From positions 1-15,109 of the forward strand of contig JAJDVB010000194.1 of NCBI GenBank assembly GCA_022826345.1: a stretch of 15,109 nt of DNA, given 5' to 3'. The DNA comes from Alphaproteobacteria bacterium. Lineage in GTDB: Bacteria; Pseudomonadota; Alphaproteobacteria; UBA828. Under the pieces are notes generated by a model. The model was not told the origin of the DNA and did no database searches. It saw nothing but the letters and a program-made list of their open reading frames with translations. Below, piece by piece: positions 6,364 through 13,702 of this stretch. The position numbers were made by a program, and so were the translations under genes. Every line of letters begins with the position of its first letter. Within the stretch, counting starts at the first letter, position 1.

Positions 6364-7242
6364 ATGTATCCAGCACCGATCGACGAGTATGTGCGGCCGG
6401 CGACGGTCTCAGACGCGCTCGCCGCGCTCGGCCGTTACGACGAAGGCGACGCGGTCTTCGTGGCCGGCGGCCAGAGCCTCATGCAGGCGGTCAAGGCGCG
6501 CCTCGTGCGCCCGCGCTGCCTGATCGACCTCCAGGCGGTGGACGGGCTCTCCGGCATCGATGTCGGTGCGGACGGGGTGCGCATTGGGCCGATGACCCGC
6601 TACGCGGAAATCGCCAAAGACGAGCGCCTCACCGGCGCCTGTGCCGCGCTCCGCGACGCGGCCCAGCGTGTCGGCGACCGCCAAGTGCGCAACCGGGGCA
6701 CCATCGGCGGCAGCCTCTGCTGGAACTATGTCGCCGCCTGCATGCCGCCCACGGCGATCGGGCTTGGAGCGCAGTTGGAGCTGACGGCGGCCGACGGCGG
6801 CACGCGCACCCTCGCGGCGGAAGACTTTATCGGCGGCCCGCTGGAGACGGCGCGGGAGGATGACGAGATCCTCACCGCCATCGCCATCCCGGCCGCCGGC
6901 GGGAGTGCCGGCAGCGCCTACAAGAAGTGGGGCCTCGTCACCGACGCGCTGCCGGTGATCGGCGTCTGCGTCGCGCTGGAGGCGGCTGACGGGCGCTGCA
7001 CCAGCGCGCGCGTCGCGGTGGGCGGGCTCGCGAACGGGCCCACGCGCTCGGGCGCCGCCGAAGAGGCGCTGGTCGGCGTCGCGGCCGGCGATGACGACGG
7101 CATCGCGGCGGCGCTCGCCAAGGCCGCAGACGAGATCGAGACCCAGGAGGACCTCTGGGCCGACAGCGACTATCGCAAGCAGCTCATCCGCTCGCTCGGT
7201 GCCGAGGTCACGGCCACGGCCTTCGCGCGAGCGGCCGGTTAG
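6364..7242 (+). CDS. Molybdenum hydroxylase FAD-binding subunit (CoxM/XDH-B type)
   Basis: Medium subunit of a xanthine dehydrogenase family enzyme, 292 aa. It passes electrons from the iron-sulfur clusters to its FAD and then to an acceptor. The two flavin-binding motifs are present: AGGQSL at 34-39 and TIGGS at 113-117. The family CO_deh_flav_C domain follows in the last 100 residues. Directly after TIGGS comes LCWNYVAACMPPT instead of the common acidic ADP-containing stretch, so the flavin site has diverged locally. ATG 6364 has a strong GGGGGAG ribosome site. It is the first gene of the M-S-L operon; the next gene starts 21 bp downstream. Confidence 0.92.
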   Translation: MYPAPIDEYVRPATVSDALAALGRYDEGDAVFVAGGQSLMQAVKARLVRPRCLIDLQAVDGLSGIDVGADGVRIGPMTRYAEIAKDERLTGACAALRDAAQRVGDRQVRNRGTIGGSLCWNYVAACMPPTAIGLGAQLELTAADGGTRTLAAEDFIGGPLETAREDDEILTAIAIPAAGGSAGSAYKKWGLVTDALPVIGVCVALEAADGRCTSARVAVGGLANGPTRSGAAEEALVGVAAGDDDGIAAALAKAADEIETQEDLWADSDYRKQLIRSLGAEVTATAFARAAG

Positions 7243-7263
7243 CTCAGGGAGAGGAATCCAGCA

Positions 7264-7737
7264 ATGAGCACGACCACGATCACGGTGACGATCAACGGCG
7301 AGGTCTTCGAGGAGACCGTGCCAGTCCGCATGCTGCTGGTCGACTTCATCCGCGAGCGCGCGGCGCTCACCGGCACCCACATCGGCTGCACCTACGAGGG
7401 CGTCTGCGGCGCCTGCACGGTCCAGATCGACGGCGAGGCGGTGAAGTCCTGCCTGATGGTCGCCGCGCAGGCCGACGGCCACGAAATCACCACCGTCGAG
7501 GGCCTGGCCCAGGGCGGCGCGCTCTCGCCCCTGCAGCGGGCCTTCAACGAGCAGCATGCCCTGCAGTGCGGCTACTGCACGCCGGGCATCCTGATGAACA
7601 TGGACGAGTTCCTGCGCGAGAACCCGGACCCGACAGACGACGAAATTCGCCACGGGCTGGTGGGCAACCTATGCCGGTGCACCGGCTACGCGCACATCGT
7701 CGACGCGGTCCGTCAGGCCGCGAAAGAGACTAGGTGA
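7264..7737 (+). CDS. Molybdenum hydroxylase 2Fe-2S subunit (CoxS type)
   Basis: Small iron-sulfur subunit, 157 aa, the normal family length. Cys42, Cys48, Cys51 and Cys63 form the plant-ferredoxin-type [2Fe-2S] site. Cys102, Cys105, Cys137 and Cys139, in QCGYCTPG and NLCRCTGY, form the second [2Fe-2S] site next to the molybdopterin. All eight ligands are intact, so the protein should carry electrons from the Mo subunit to the FAD subunit. The ATG has GAGAGGAA upstream. Its stop overlaps the start of the large-subunit gene (GTGA at 7734-7737), so the two are translationally coupled. Confidence 0.95.
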   Translation: MSTTTITVTINGEVFEETVPVRMLLVDFIRERAALTGTHIGCTYEGVCGACTVQIDGEAVKSCLMVAAQADGHEITTVEGLAQGGALSPLQRAFNEQHALQCGYCTPGILMNMDEFLRENPDPTDDEIRHGLVGNLCRCTGYAHIVDAVRQAAKETR

Positions 7738-10151
7738 CGGAGGCGAAGCGGATGACCGGGATAAGCGAAGGCTGGGTCGGCAGCCACTTCCACCGCAAGG
7801 AAGACCACCGCCTCATCACGGGCAAGGGGCGGTTCCTGGCTGATATCGCGCGGCCGGGCGCGTTGCACATCGTGTTCAAGCGGAGCGACCACGCGCACGC
7901 CACGATCGAGAGCGTCGACGTGAGCGCGGCCAAGGCGATGACGGGCGTCGTCGCGGTCGTCACCGGCGACGACATCAAGGACGAGATCCTGCCCATGCCG
8001 CAGCCGGTGGTGCAGCCCGCGCTGCCCGCCACCTATCCCAAGCACTGGCCGCTCGCGGTCGGCAAGGTGAAGTGGCACGGTGAGCCGGTGGCGGCGGTCA
8101 TCGCCCGCGACCCCTACATCGCCGCCGACGCGGCCGAAGCCATCGAGGTGGCGTACGACCCGCTTCCCTATGTGGGCGACCCGGAGAGCGCGCTCGCGGA
8201 GGGTGCCACCATCGTCCACGAGGACTGGCCGGACAACATCATCTTCCAGATGGATTTCACCGGTGGCGCCGACGAGGAAAGCCAAAGGGCGCACGAGGCC
8301 AAGGTCCAGGAGGTCTTCGACAGCGCCGACATCGTGATCAAGCAGCGCTTCACCTGCCACCGCTGCGGCGTGGCGCCGATGGAAACCCGAGGCGCGCTCT
8401 TCGAATGGGACGAGTCCGATGGGCTTACAGGCTGGCTCACCACCCAGCGCCCGCACATCGACCGCCTCGCGCTCTCGGACATTCTCGATATCCCGGCGGA
8501 GAAGGTCCGCATCATTGCCCCGCGCGACCAGGGCGGCGGCTTCGGCGTCAAGGCGCCGTTCTACCGCGAGCCCATGCTGATCGCCTACATGGCGAAGAAG
8601 CTGGGGCGCCCGATCCGCTGGATCGAGACCCGCCAGGAACACCTGATGGCGGTGAGCCAGGAGCGCGACCAGATTCACGATCTCGAGGTCGCGGCGGCGA
8701 GCGACGGCAAGCTGCTCGCGATCCGCGACCGCGGCTTCGCCGACTGCGGCGACGGCTGCGAGGGGGTCTACTGGGGCTTCCTGATGCCCTTCCTCGGCGC
8801 GGTCGAGCTACCCAACGCCTATGACTGGCCGATCGGCGACATCAAGGTGAAGGTCGCCATCACCAACAAGTCGGCGCTCTCGCCGGCCCGCGCCTTCGGC
8901 GAGTTTCCCACGCGCTTCGCCATGGAGCGCGCCATCGACATGGTAGCCAAGCGCTGCGGCATGGAGCCGGCGGACGTGCGCCGCAAGAACCTGGTCGCGA
9001 CGCTCCCCCACATGTCGATCACCAACGAGTATTTCGACAGCGGCGACTTCATCAAGGTATGGGACAACCTGATGGCAGAGGCCGATCTGCCGGGCTTCCG
9101 CGCGCGCCAGGCGGAGGCGCGGGCCGAGGGCCGCTATCTCGGCATCGGCTTCGGTCTCGGCGTGGAGCTTTCGGGCGTCGCCTCGGAGCTCTTCGTGCCC
9201 ATGGAGAACCAGCCGGGCTATGGTGCGGCGACAGTGCGGCTCGACCCGCGCGGCAAGGTGCTGGTGTTCGAGGGCGACGCGCCCGGCGGGCAGGGGCACG
9301 AGACCACGGTGGCCCAGGCCGTCGCCCACAGCTTCGGCATCCACCCCAACGATGTGGTGGTGACTACGGGGGACACGGGCACCACGCCCTTCGGCTCCGG
9401 CACCGTCGGCGCCCGCGCCGGCTCCTACTTCGTCAGCGCCGCGGTCCAGGCCTGCGAGTTCCTAAAGGAGAAGATCGCGCGCATCATGGCCCACGACCTG
9501 GCGCTCGCCGATGCGTCGCCCGCCGACTTCGACTTCGCGGACGGCTTCGTCACCTACAGCAAGGACGCGAACATCAAGAAGACGTTCCGGGAGGCGGTGG
9601 AGCGCGTCATCATGGCGCCGATCAACCTGCCTGAGGGCGAATCGGGCGGCCTCGAGCACACCGCCTTCTTCGAGGCCGAGAAGCCGATGATCGCCTTCAA
9701 CGCCGATGTCTGCACGGTCGAGGTCGACATCGAGACCGGCCAGTTCAAGATCCTGAGCTGGACCACGTCGGAGGACGTGGGGCAGATCATCAATCCGCAG
9801 ATCGTCGAGGGGCAGATGCAGGGCGCCATCGTCCAGGGGCTCTCGAACACCATGTTCGAGGAGTTCGTCTACGACGAGAACGGCCAGCAGCTCACCGCCG
9901 ACTTCGAGAACTACAAGCTCGCGACGGCGGCGGACGTGCCGGACATCAAGGTGACCCATGCGCCGACGCCCTGCCCCTACACACCGCTCGGGAGCCGGGG
10001 CATCGGCGAGGGGCGGCCCTCGGACGTGCCTGGCACGCTCTGCAACGCGATCTGCGACGCGCTTGAGCCCTTCGGCATCGAGATCACGGACCTGCCGCTC
10101 AGGCCGGACTCGCTCTGGCGCAAGATTCAGGCGGCGCGCGGGGTCTCCTAG
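7734..10151 (+). CDS. Molybdopterin-binding subunit of a xanthine dehydrogenase/CoxL family hydroxylase
   Basis: Catalytic large subunit, 805 aa, which binds molybdopterin cytosine dinucleotide and hydroxylates a substrate with water oxygen. Visible landmarks are DQGGGFG (265-271), GGQGHET (518-524, cofactor binding), GSGTVGAR (554-561) and PLGSRGIGEG (751-760) with the catalytic Glu759. At the active-site loop, where CO dehydrogenase has AYxCSFR and the form II relatives have AYRGAGR, this protein reads SPARAFGEF (383-391). It is therefore not a CO dehydrogenase, and its substrate cannot be read from known motifs. GTG 7734 overlaps the previous stop by 4 bp. The AtuA-family genes 36 bp downstream suggest a catabolic role on a carboxylic or terpenoid-like compound. 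Confidence 0.92.
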   Translation: MTEAKRMTGISEGWVGSHFHRKEDHRLITGKGRFLADIARPGALHIVFKRSDHAHATIESVDVSAAKAMTGVVAVVTGDDIKDEILPMPQPVVQPALPATYPKHWPLAVGKVKWHGEPVAAVIARDPYIAADAAEAIEVAYDPLPYVGDPESALAEGATIVHEDWPDNIIFQMDFTGGADEESQRAHEAKVQEVFDSADIVIKQRFTCHRCGVAPMETRGALFEWDESDGLTGWLTTQRPHIDRLALSDILDIPAEKVRIIAPRDQGGGFGVKAPFYREPMLIAYMAKKLGRPIRWIETRQEHLMAVSQERDQIHDLEVAAASDGKLLAIRDRGFADCGDGCEGVYWGFLMPFLGAVELPNAYDWPIGDIKVKVAITNKSALSPARAFGEFPTRFAMERAIDMVAKRCGMEPADVRRKNLVATLPHMSITNEYFDSGDFIKVWDNLMAEADLPGFRARQAEARAEGRYLGIGFGLGVELSGVASELFVPMENQPGYGAATVRLDPRGKVLVFEGDAPGGQGHETTVAQAVAHSFGIHPNDVVVTTGDTGTTPFGSGTVGARAGSYFVSAAVQACEFLKEKIARIMAHDLALADASPADFDFADGFVTYSKDANIKKTFREAVERVIMAPINLPEGESGGLEHTAFFEAEKPMIAFNADVCTVEVDIETGQFKILSWTTSEDVGQIINPQIVEGQMQGAIVQGLSNTMFEEFVYDENGQQLTADFENYKLATAADVPDIKVTHAPTPCPYTPLGSRGIGEGRPSDVPGTLCNAICDALEPFGIEITDLPLRPDSLWRKIQAARGVS

Positions 10152-10187
10152 GGCGTATCTCCCCGTCGCGCCGCGTCGGTAGGGGCG

Positions 10188-11534
10188 ATGGCGGGAGACA
10201 GAGTACGCATCGGCTCCGGCGCGGGCTTTGCCGGCGACCGCTGGGAGCCGGCGGCCGAGCTGGTCGAACGGGGCGGCCTCGACTACATCGCCTTCGAGTG
10301 CCTGGCCGAGCGCACCATCGCGCGCGAGACACTTGCGCTGCACCGGGGGCAGGGGAGCGGCTACAACCCTCAGCTTGAGGACCGCATGCGTGCCGTGCTG
10401 CCGCCGGCCGCCGCGCGGGGCGTGCGCGTGCTCAGCAACATGGGCGCGGCGGACCCGCTGGCGGCGGGCCGCAAGACGGCCGAGATCGCGGCCGAACTCG
10501 GGCTCGACGACCGGCGCTGCGCGGTGCTGCTGGGCGATGATGTGCAGGGCGCCGTCGCCGACCGCCCCGACCTTCCCTTGATGGAGACCGGCGCGCCGCT
10601 GGAGAGCATCCTGCCGCGTATGGCGTCCGCCAACGTCTACCTCGGCGCGGACGCGGTGGCGGCTGCGCTCTCGACCGGGGCGCCGGTGGTGGTGACCGGC
10701 CGGGTCGCCGACCCCTCGCTCTTCGTCGGCCCCATCGTCCATGCCCTCGGCTGGAGCTACGACGATTACGTCCGTCTCGCCCAAGCGACGGCGACGGGCC
10801 ACCTGCTGGAATGCGCGGGCCAGGTGACCGGCGGCTACTTCGCCGATCCCGGCGTCAAGGAGGTGGCCGGCTTGGCGCGCCTCGGCTTTCCCTTCGCCGA
10901 CGTGACCGATGCAGGCGTGGTCACCATCGGCAAGTGCGACGGCAGCGGCGGGCGCATCGACGCCGCCACCTGCACCGAGCAGCTCCTCTACGAGGTCGAC
11001 GATCCTGCGGCCTACGTCACGCCCGACTGCGTGCTGGACATGACCGGCATCGCCTTTCGCGAGGTGGGGCCCGACCGCGTGGCGGTCTCGGGCGCGCGGG
11101 CGCAGGCACGGACCCACACCCACAAGGTGAGCATCGGCTATTTCGACGGCTATCTGGGGGAGGGGCAGCTCTCCTACGGCGGGCCCAACGCGGTCGCCCG
11201 CGCCCGCCTTGCCGGCGAGATCGTGACGGAGCGGCTGCGCCTGCGCGGCTTCACTTACGACGCGCTGGACGCCCGCCTTATCGGGCTCGACAGCCTGCAC
11301 GGGCCCGCGGACGGACGGCCCGAGCCCTACGAGGTAAGGCTCCGCGTCACCGGCCGCACGCAGGACAAGAAGGCGGCCGACGCGGTGGGCTTCGAGGTCG
11401 CGGCGCTCTACACCAACGGGCCGGCGGGCGGTGCAGGGGACGCGGCCTCGGTGCGCGAGATCCTCGCGGTGCAGTCGGTGCTGCTGCCGCGAGATCTGGT
11501 CACGCCCCGCGTCGAGGTGGTGGACGCCGGGTGA
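10188..11534 (+). CDS. AtuA family protein (DUF1446), N-terminal main part
   Basis: Large domain of the acyclic terpene utilisation AtuA family (DUF1446), 448 aa. The family start GSGAGFAGDRWEPA (9-22) is clear, followed by LDYIAFECLAERT, a central VVTGRVADPSLF segment, and CAGQVTGGYF. The biochemical activity of the family is not established; AtuA is needed for growth of Pseudomonas on acyclic terpenes. Many homologues carry a C-terminal ferredoxin-fold domain in the same chain. Here that domain is the next gene, whose ATG overlaps this stop by one base. AGGGG lies 5-9 bp before ATG 10188. It probably acts in the same pathway as the upstream Mo hydroxylase. Confidence 0.88.
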   Translation: MAGDRVRIGSGAGFAGDRWEPAAELVERGGLDYIAFECLAERTIARETLALHRGQGSGYNPQLEDRMRAVLPPAAARGVRVLSNMGAADPLAAGRKTAEIAAELGLDDRRCAVLLGDDVQGAVADRPDLPLMETGAPLESILPRMASANVYLGADAVAAALSTGAPVVVTGRVADPSLFVGPIVHALGWSYDDYVRLAQATATGHLLECAGQVTGGYFADPGVKEVAGLARLGFPFADVTDAGVVTIGKCDGSGGRIDAATCTEQLLYEVDDPAAYVTPDCVLDMTGIAFREVGPDRVAVSGARAQARTHTHKVSIGYFDGYLGEGQLSYGGPNAVARARLAGEIVTERLRLRGFTYDALDARLIGLDSLHGPADGRPEPYEVRLRVTGRTQDKKAADAVGFEVAALYTNGPAGGAGDAASVREILAVQSVLLPRDLVTPRVEVVDAG

Positions 11535-11857
11535 TGCTGACCGTGCATGACCTCGCCCACGCCCGCGCCGGCGACAAGGGGCATTCCGTCAACGTCTCAG
11601 TGATCGCCTACGACGAGGCCGGCTACGAGCGTCTCCTGCGGGAACTCACCGAGGCGCGCGTGGCGGCAGCCTTCGCCGCGCTCGCCGACGGTCCCGTGCG
11701 CCGCTACGCCCTGCCGGGGCTGGGCGCCTTCAACTTCGTCATAGAGCACGTCCAGGGCGGCGGCGTCACCGCGACCGGCGCGCTCGACATCCACGGCAAA
11801 AGCCTGTCGTCGCTGATGTTGACAATCCCCCTGCCCGGCAACGAGCCGGAGGAGTAG
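11534..11857 (+). CDS. AtuA-like C-terminal domain protein (ferredoxin-fold), separate small subunit
   Basis: 107-aa protein that matches the C-terminal domain usually fused to AtuA/DUF1446. It starts MLTVHDLAHARAGDKGHSVN and contains YALPGLGAFNFVIEHVQGGG and LDIHGKSLSSLML. The motif ARAGDKG(H/D)S is the family hallmark. It has no cysteines, so 'ferredoxin-fold' refers to shape only and no iron-sulfur cluster is expected. The start codon shares one base with the AtuA stop (TGATG), which implies a 1:1 ratio and probably a complex between the two. It is the last gene of the operon; a stem-loop follows 17 bp after its stop. Confidence 0.85.
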   Translation: MLTVHDLAHARAGDKGHSVNVSVIAYDEAGYERLLRELTEARVAAAFAALADGPVRRYALPGLGAFNFVIEHVQGGGVTATGALDIHGKSLSSLMLTIPLPGNEPEE

Positions 11858-11874
11858 CCCGCATGTCTCACAAT

Positions 11875-11917
11875 CCGGGTCCTTCGCCACCTGCCCGAGA
11901 CAGGCGAAGAATCCCGG
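11875..11917 (+). terminator. Stem-loop after the Mo-hydroxylase/AtuA operon
   Basis: CTTCGCC (11882-11888) pairs with GGCGAAG (11903-11909), and CCGGG (11875-11879) pairs with CCCGG (11913-11917), with a small internal loop between the two stems. It begins 17 bp after the operon's last stop codon. No T-run follows (TAAGTTGC), so termination is plausible but not certain. Confidence 0.5.
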
Positions 11918-11950
11918 TAAGTTGCAGAAGAGTATTTAGGGCGGCCTATT

Positions 11951-11999
11951 CCGGCCCACTCCGGCCCAAAGTGGCCCAAGGTGACCCAAAGTGGTCCGA
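11951..11999. repeat. Tandem degenerate 10-bp repeat (GTGGCCCAAA-like)
   Basis: Five successive 10-base units share phase: CCGGCCCACT, CCGGCCCAAA, GTGGCCCAAG, GTGACCCAAA and GTGGTCCGAC. A further CCCAAGGTGG follows out of phase at 12009-12018. The 10-bp period equals about one DNA turn, so every unit faces the same side of the helix. It lies between the operon's stem-loop and the phage-like gene. Weak translation products across it look artificial, so it is taken as non-coding. Confidence 0.6.
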
Positions 12000-12019
12000 C
12001 GCGAGCGACCCAAGGTGGC

Positions 12020-12619
12020 TCATGGCGAACCGGAGCGGCGCATCGGATGGCTATCGATATCGAGCCGGTGCGCGCCTTCGTCGTGTGTCTCCGGGGTCCA
12101 GCCGCGCCAGTCGCCCTCGACCTCGGCGCGGATGATGGCGACGGCCTCGGGCGACAGCCCCCCGCCGCCCTTCGGCGTCTTGTTTCGCCCGGCGTCCATG
12201 CGGGCGACGGCGCTCTCGCGGTCCGCACCGCTCTTGCCGGCACCTTCGATGCGGTGCATGGCGAGCGCAAGCGGGGCGATCTGCTCGGCGGTGGGCGGTG
12301 CCTCTTCGCGGTCGAGGGCGATGGCGGCACGCAGGGCGAGAGATCGGAGCGTCTCGAGCGCGAGCCGCCCGGTTCCGCCCTCGGGCCGCTCGCCCTGCGA
12401 CTTGAGCCAGAAATCGACAAGCCCCTTGTCCTCGCTCCAGCGCCGCAGCCTTTCGCGTGCCCTCTTGGCGTAGCGGACGACGGCCGAACGCGAGCAGGTG
12501 CCGCCATGCGCGCGGATGAGCCGGACGATCTCGTCGATGGTGGCGCCCTCGGCGATGGCCTCCTGCACCAGCGCCAGGAGCGGCCGCGGCAAGCGCTCGA
12601 TGGAGGAACGCCCGGCCAT
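12020..12619 (-). CDS. Mu gp27-like phage protein (DUF3486), isolated
   Basis: 199-aa protein starting MAGRSSIERLPRPLLALVQE, the signature opening of the DUF3486/Mu gp27 family. A helix-turn-helix follows at about 26-53 (ATIDEIVRLIRAHGG, SRSAVVRYAKR). The family lies just before the large terminase gene in Mu-like phages and is thought to be a small-terminase-type DNA-binding protein. The start is set by ATG 12619 with GGAGG about 9 bp upstream; the longer frame to 12910 runs over the promoter of the toxin-antitoxin pair and is rejected. The C-terminus reads GLSPEAVAIIRAEVEGDW, typical of the family end, and then a 28-residue unusual tail. No terminase, portal or other phage gene flanks it, so it is a prophage remnant or a retained single gene. 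Confidence 0.78.
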   Translation of the reverse strand: MAGRSSIERLPRPLLALVQEAIAEGATIDEIVRLIRAHGGTCSRSAVVRYAKRARERLRRWSEDKGLVDFWLKSQGERPEGGTGRLALETLRSLALRAAIALDREEAPPTAEQIAPLALAMHRIEGAGKSGADRESAVARMDAGRNKTPKGGGGLSPEAVAIIRAEVEGDWRGWTPETHDEGAHRLDIDSHPMRRSGSP

Positions 12620-12717
12620 CAGCCGCGCCTCCGGGGCGGTCCCAGCCCGGATTTGTCGATCGGGTGATGGTCTGCACACTGCATCTGCACAGCCTGCCTC
12701 CCCCCGCCCGTCCCGTG

Positions 12718-12737
12718 CACCGCACCATGGTGCGGTG
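12718..12737. repeat. 20-bp perfect palindrome
   Basis: CACCGCACCATGGTGCGGTG is self-complementary with no mismatch or spacer. It sits about 100 bp upstream of the phage-like gene and about 84 bp before the toxin-antitoxin promoter. It could be an operator for either leftward or rightward transcription, or a phage protein site. The flanks (C-rich left, G-rich right) extend the dyad imperfectly. Confidence 0.6.
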
Positions 12738-12820
12738 TATTTCGGGGAGGTCGGGGAGAACTTGGCCGGCTCTGAAAAACATGCGACTGCGCACGACACG
12801 CTTGATTTGCACATGATCGC

Positions 12821-12857
12821 TTGCCAAACATTTAGACTAGTCGTATAGTCTGGTCTA
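12821..12857 (+). promoter_or_regulatory. Promoter and overlapping operator of the Phd/VapB-VapC pair
   Basis: TTGCCA (12821-12826) and TATAGT (12844-12849) are separated by exactly 17 bp; each matches 5 of 6 bases of the sigma-70 consensus. A 25-bp dyad, TAGACTAGTC (12833-12842) against GTCTGGTCTA (12848-12857), is 8 of 10 complementary and centred on the -10. This is the usual arrangement for autorepression by antitoxin or toxin-antitoxin complex. Confidence 0.75.
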
Positions 12858-12876
12858 TATGAATTGGAGAGCGGCG

Positions 12877-13119
12877 ATGGTACAGATTGGCGCCTACGAG
12901 GCCAAGACACACCTGCCTCGGTTACTTGACCGTGTCTCGCGGGGCGAGAGCCTGACCATCACCCGCCATGGCAAGCCCGTCGCGCGGCTGGTGCCGGTGG
13001 CCGGCGAGCGCGAGCGGGCACGGGAAGCAGCAGCCCGCATTGTCGAGCGGCGCAAGCACCTCAAGCGTGTGCCGCTGGCAGACCTGATCGAAACGATACA
13101 CGAAGGACACCGATATTGA
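12877..13119 (+). CDS. Antitoxin of Phd/YefM (VapB-type) family
   Basis: 80-aa antitoxin. The N-terminal DNA-binding part reads MVQIGAYEAKTHLPRLLDRV and then GESLTITRHGKPVARLVP, the classic Phd/YefM fold. The C-terminal half is helical and charged, suited to wrapping the toxin. ATG 12877 is chosen because GGAGAG lies 5 bp upstream and family proteins start at this point; ATG 12859 overlaps the operator and adds only six residues. The stop overlaps the toxin's start. It should repress its own promoter through the dyad at 12833-12857. Confidence 0.9.
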   Translation: MVQIGAYEAKTHLPRLLDRVSRGESLTITRHGKPVARLVPVAGERERAREAAARIVERRKHLKRVPLADLIETIHEGHRY

Positions 13120-13544
13120 CGGCCATCGTCATTGACAACTCGGTGTTCCTTTCCTGGTGCCTGGGCGACGAGGATGACCCGACTGCAACTCAAGCCATGC
13201 AACGCGTGGCGGAGGAGGGCGGGGTCGCTCCCCGTATCTGGTGGTACGAGTTGCGCAACGCCCTCCTGATGAACGAGCGCCGTGGCCGGCTATCCCTGCA
13301 ACAGGTGTCCGACACCTTGGATGACAGCCTGGAACTGGGCATTGCTATCGACGACGAGCACGACGGATCGCTCCTTCTCGATCTTGCCCGCGGGCACGGT
13401 CTCACCGCCTACGACGCCGCTTACCTGGAAGTCGCCGTCCGCCACAGCCTGCCGCTCGCAACCCTCGACCAACGCCTCCGCGTGGCGGGCGAGGCGGTCG
13501 GGATTTCAACGATTGGCCGCCGGTCGCCACGCTCTGCCCGATAG
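13116..13544 (+). CDS. VapC family PIN-domain ribonuclease toxin
   Basis: 142-aa PIN-domain toxin that cuts RNA with bound magnesium and is neutralised by the upstream antitoxin. The acidic active site is complete: Asp7 (VIDNSVFL), Glu45 (WYELRNAL), Asp100 (TAYDAAYLEVA) and Asp118 (ATLDQRL). The start is TTG 13116, which overlaps the antitoxin stop TGA by two bases, a coupling that keeps toxin levels below antitoxin. The last dozen residues are basic and vary in the family. Codon use is GC-rich like the main genome, so the pair does not look recently acquired by composition. Confidence 0.92.
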   Translation: MTAIVIDNSVFLSWCLGDEDDPTATQAMQRVAEEGGVAPRIWWYELRNALLMNERRGRLSLQQVSDTLDDSLELGIAIDDEHDGSLLLDLARGHGLTAYDAAYLEVAVRHSLPLATLDQRLRVAGEAVGISTIGRRSPRSAR

Positions 13545-13702
13545 CTACCGGAGGTGGCGCTTCCGACCCACCCCATCAGAAACACGGTTACGATTGCAAA
13601 GACGAGTTCTGTCCTAGAGCGGTAGTGACCAAGCGAAGCTGCTGGAGCGGCGACTGTCAAAGCGATTACCCTATCTGCACACTCTATCTGTATAACCAAT
13701 AC

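Noticed and set aside
7734..10151. Aerobic CO dehydrogenase large subunit
   Set aside because: The M-S-L gene order fits, but the diagnostic AYxCSFR loop is absent.
11951..12018. CRISPR array
   Set aside because: The repeated units are 10 bp, degenerate and without spacers.
11863..12135. Plus-strand frame after the AtuA C-terminal gene
   Set aside because: It runs through the stem-loop, the 10-bp repeats and antisense to the gp27-like gene; the product is low-complexity and without a family.
12619..12831. Small minus-strand frame whose stop overlaps the gp27-like start (TGATG)
   Set aside because: The overlap resembles translational coupling, but the peptide has no recognisable family and spans the 20-bp palindrome. 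At most it is a decayed upstream phage gene.
13421..13699. Minus-strand frame with a short hydrophobic stretch (LVFAIVTVFLMGWVGSA)
   Set aside because: Most of it is antisense to the VapC gene and there is no convincing ribosome site. A tiny membrane protein cannot be excluded but is not supported.
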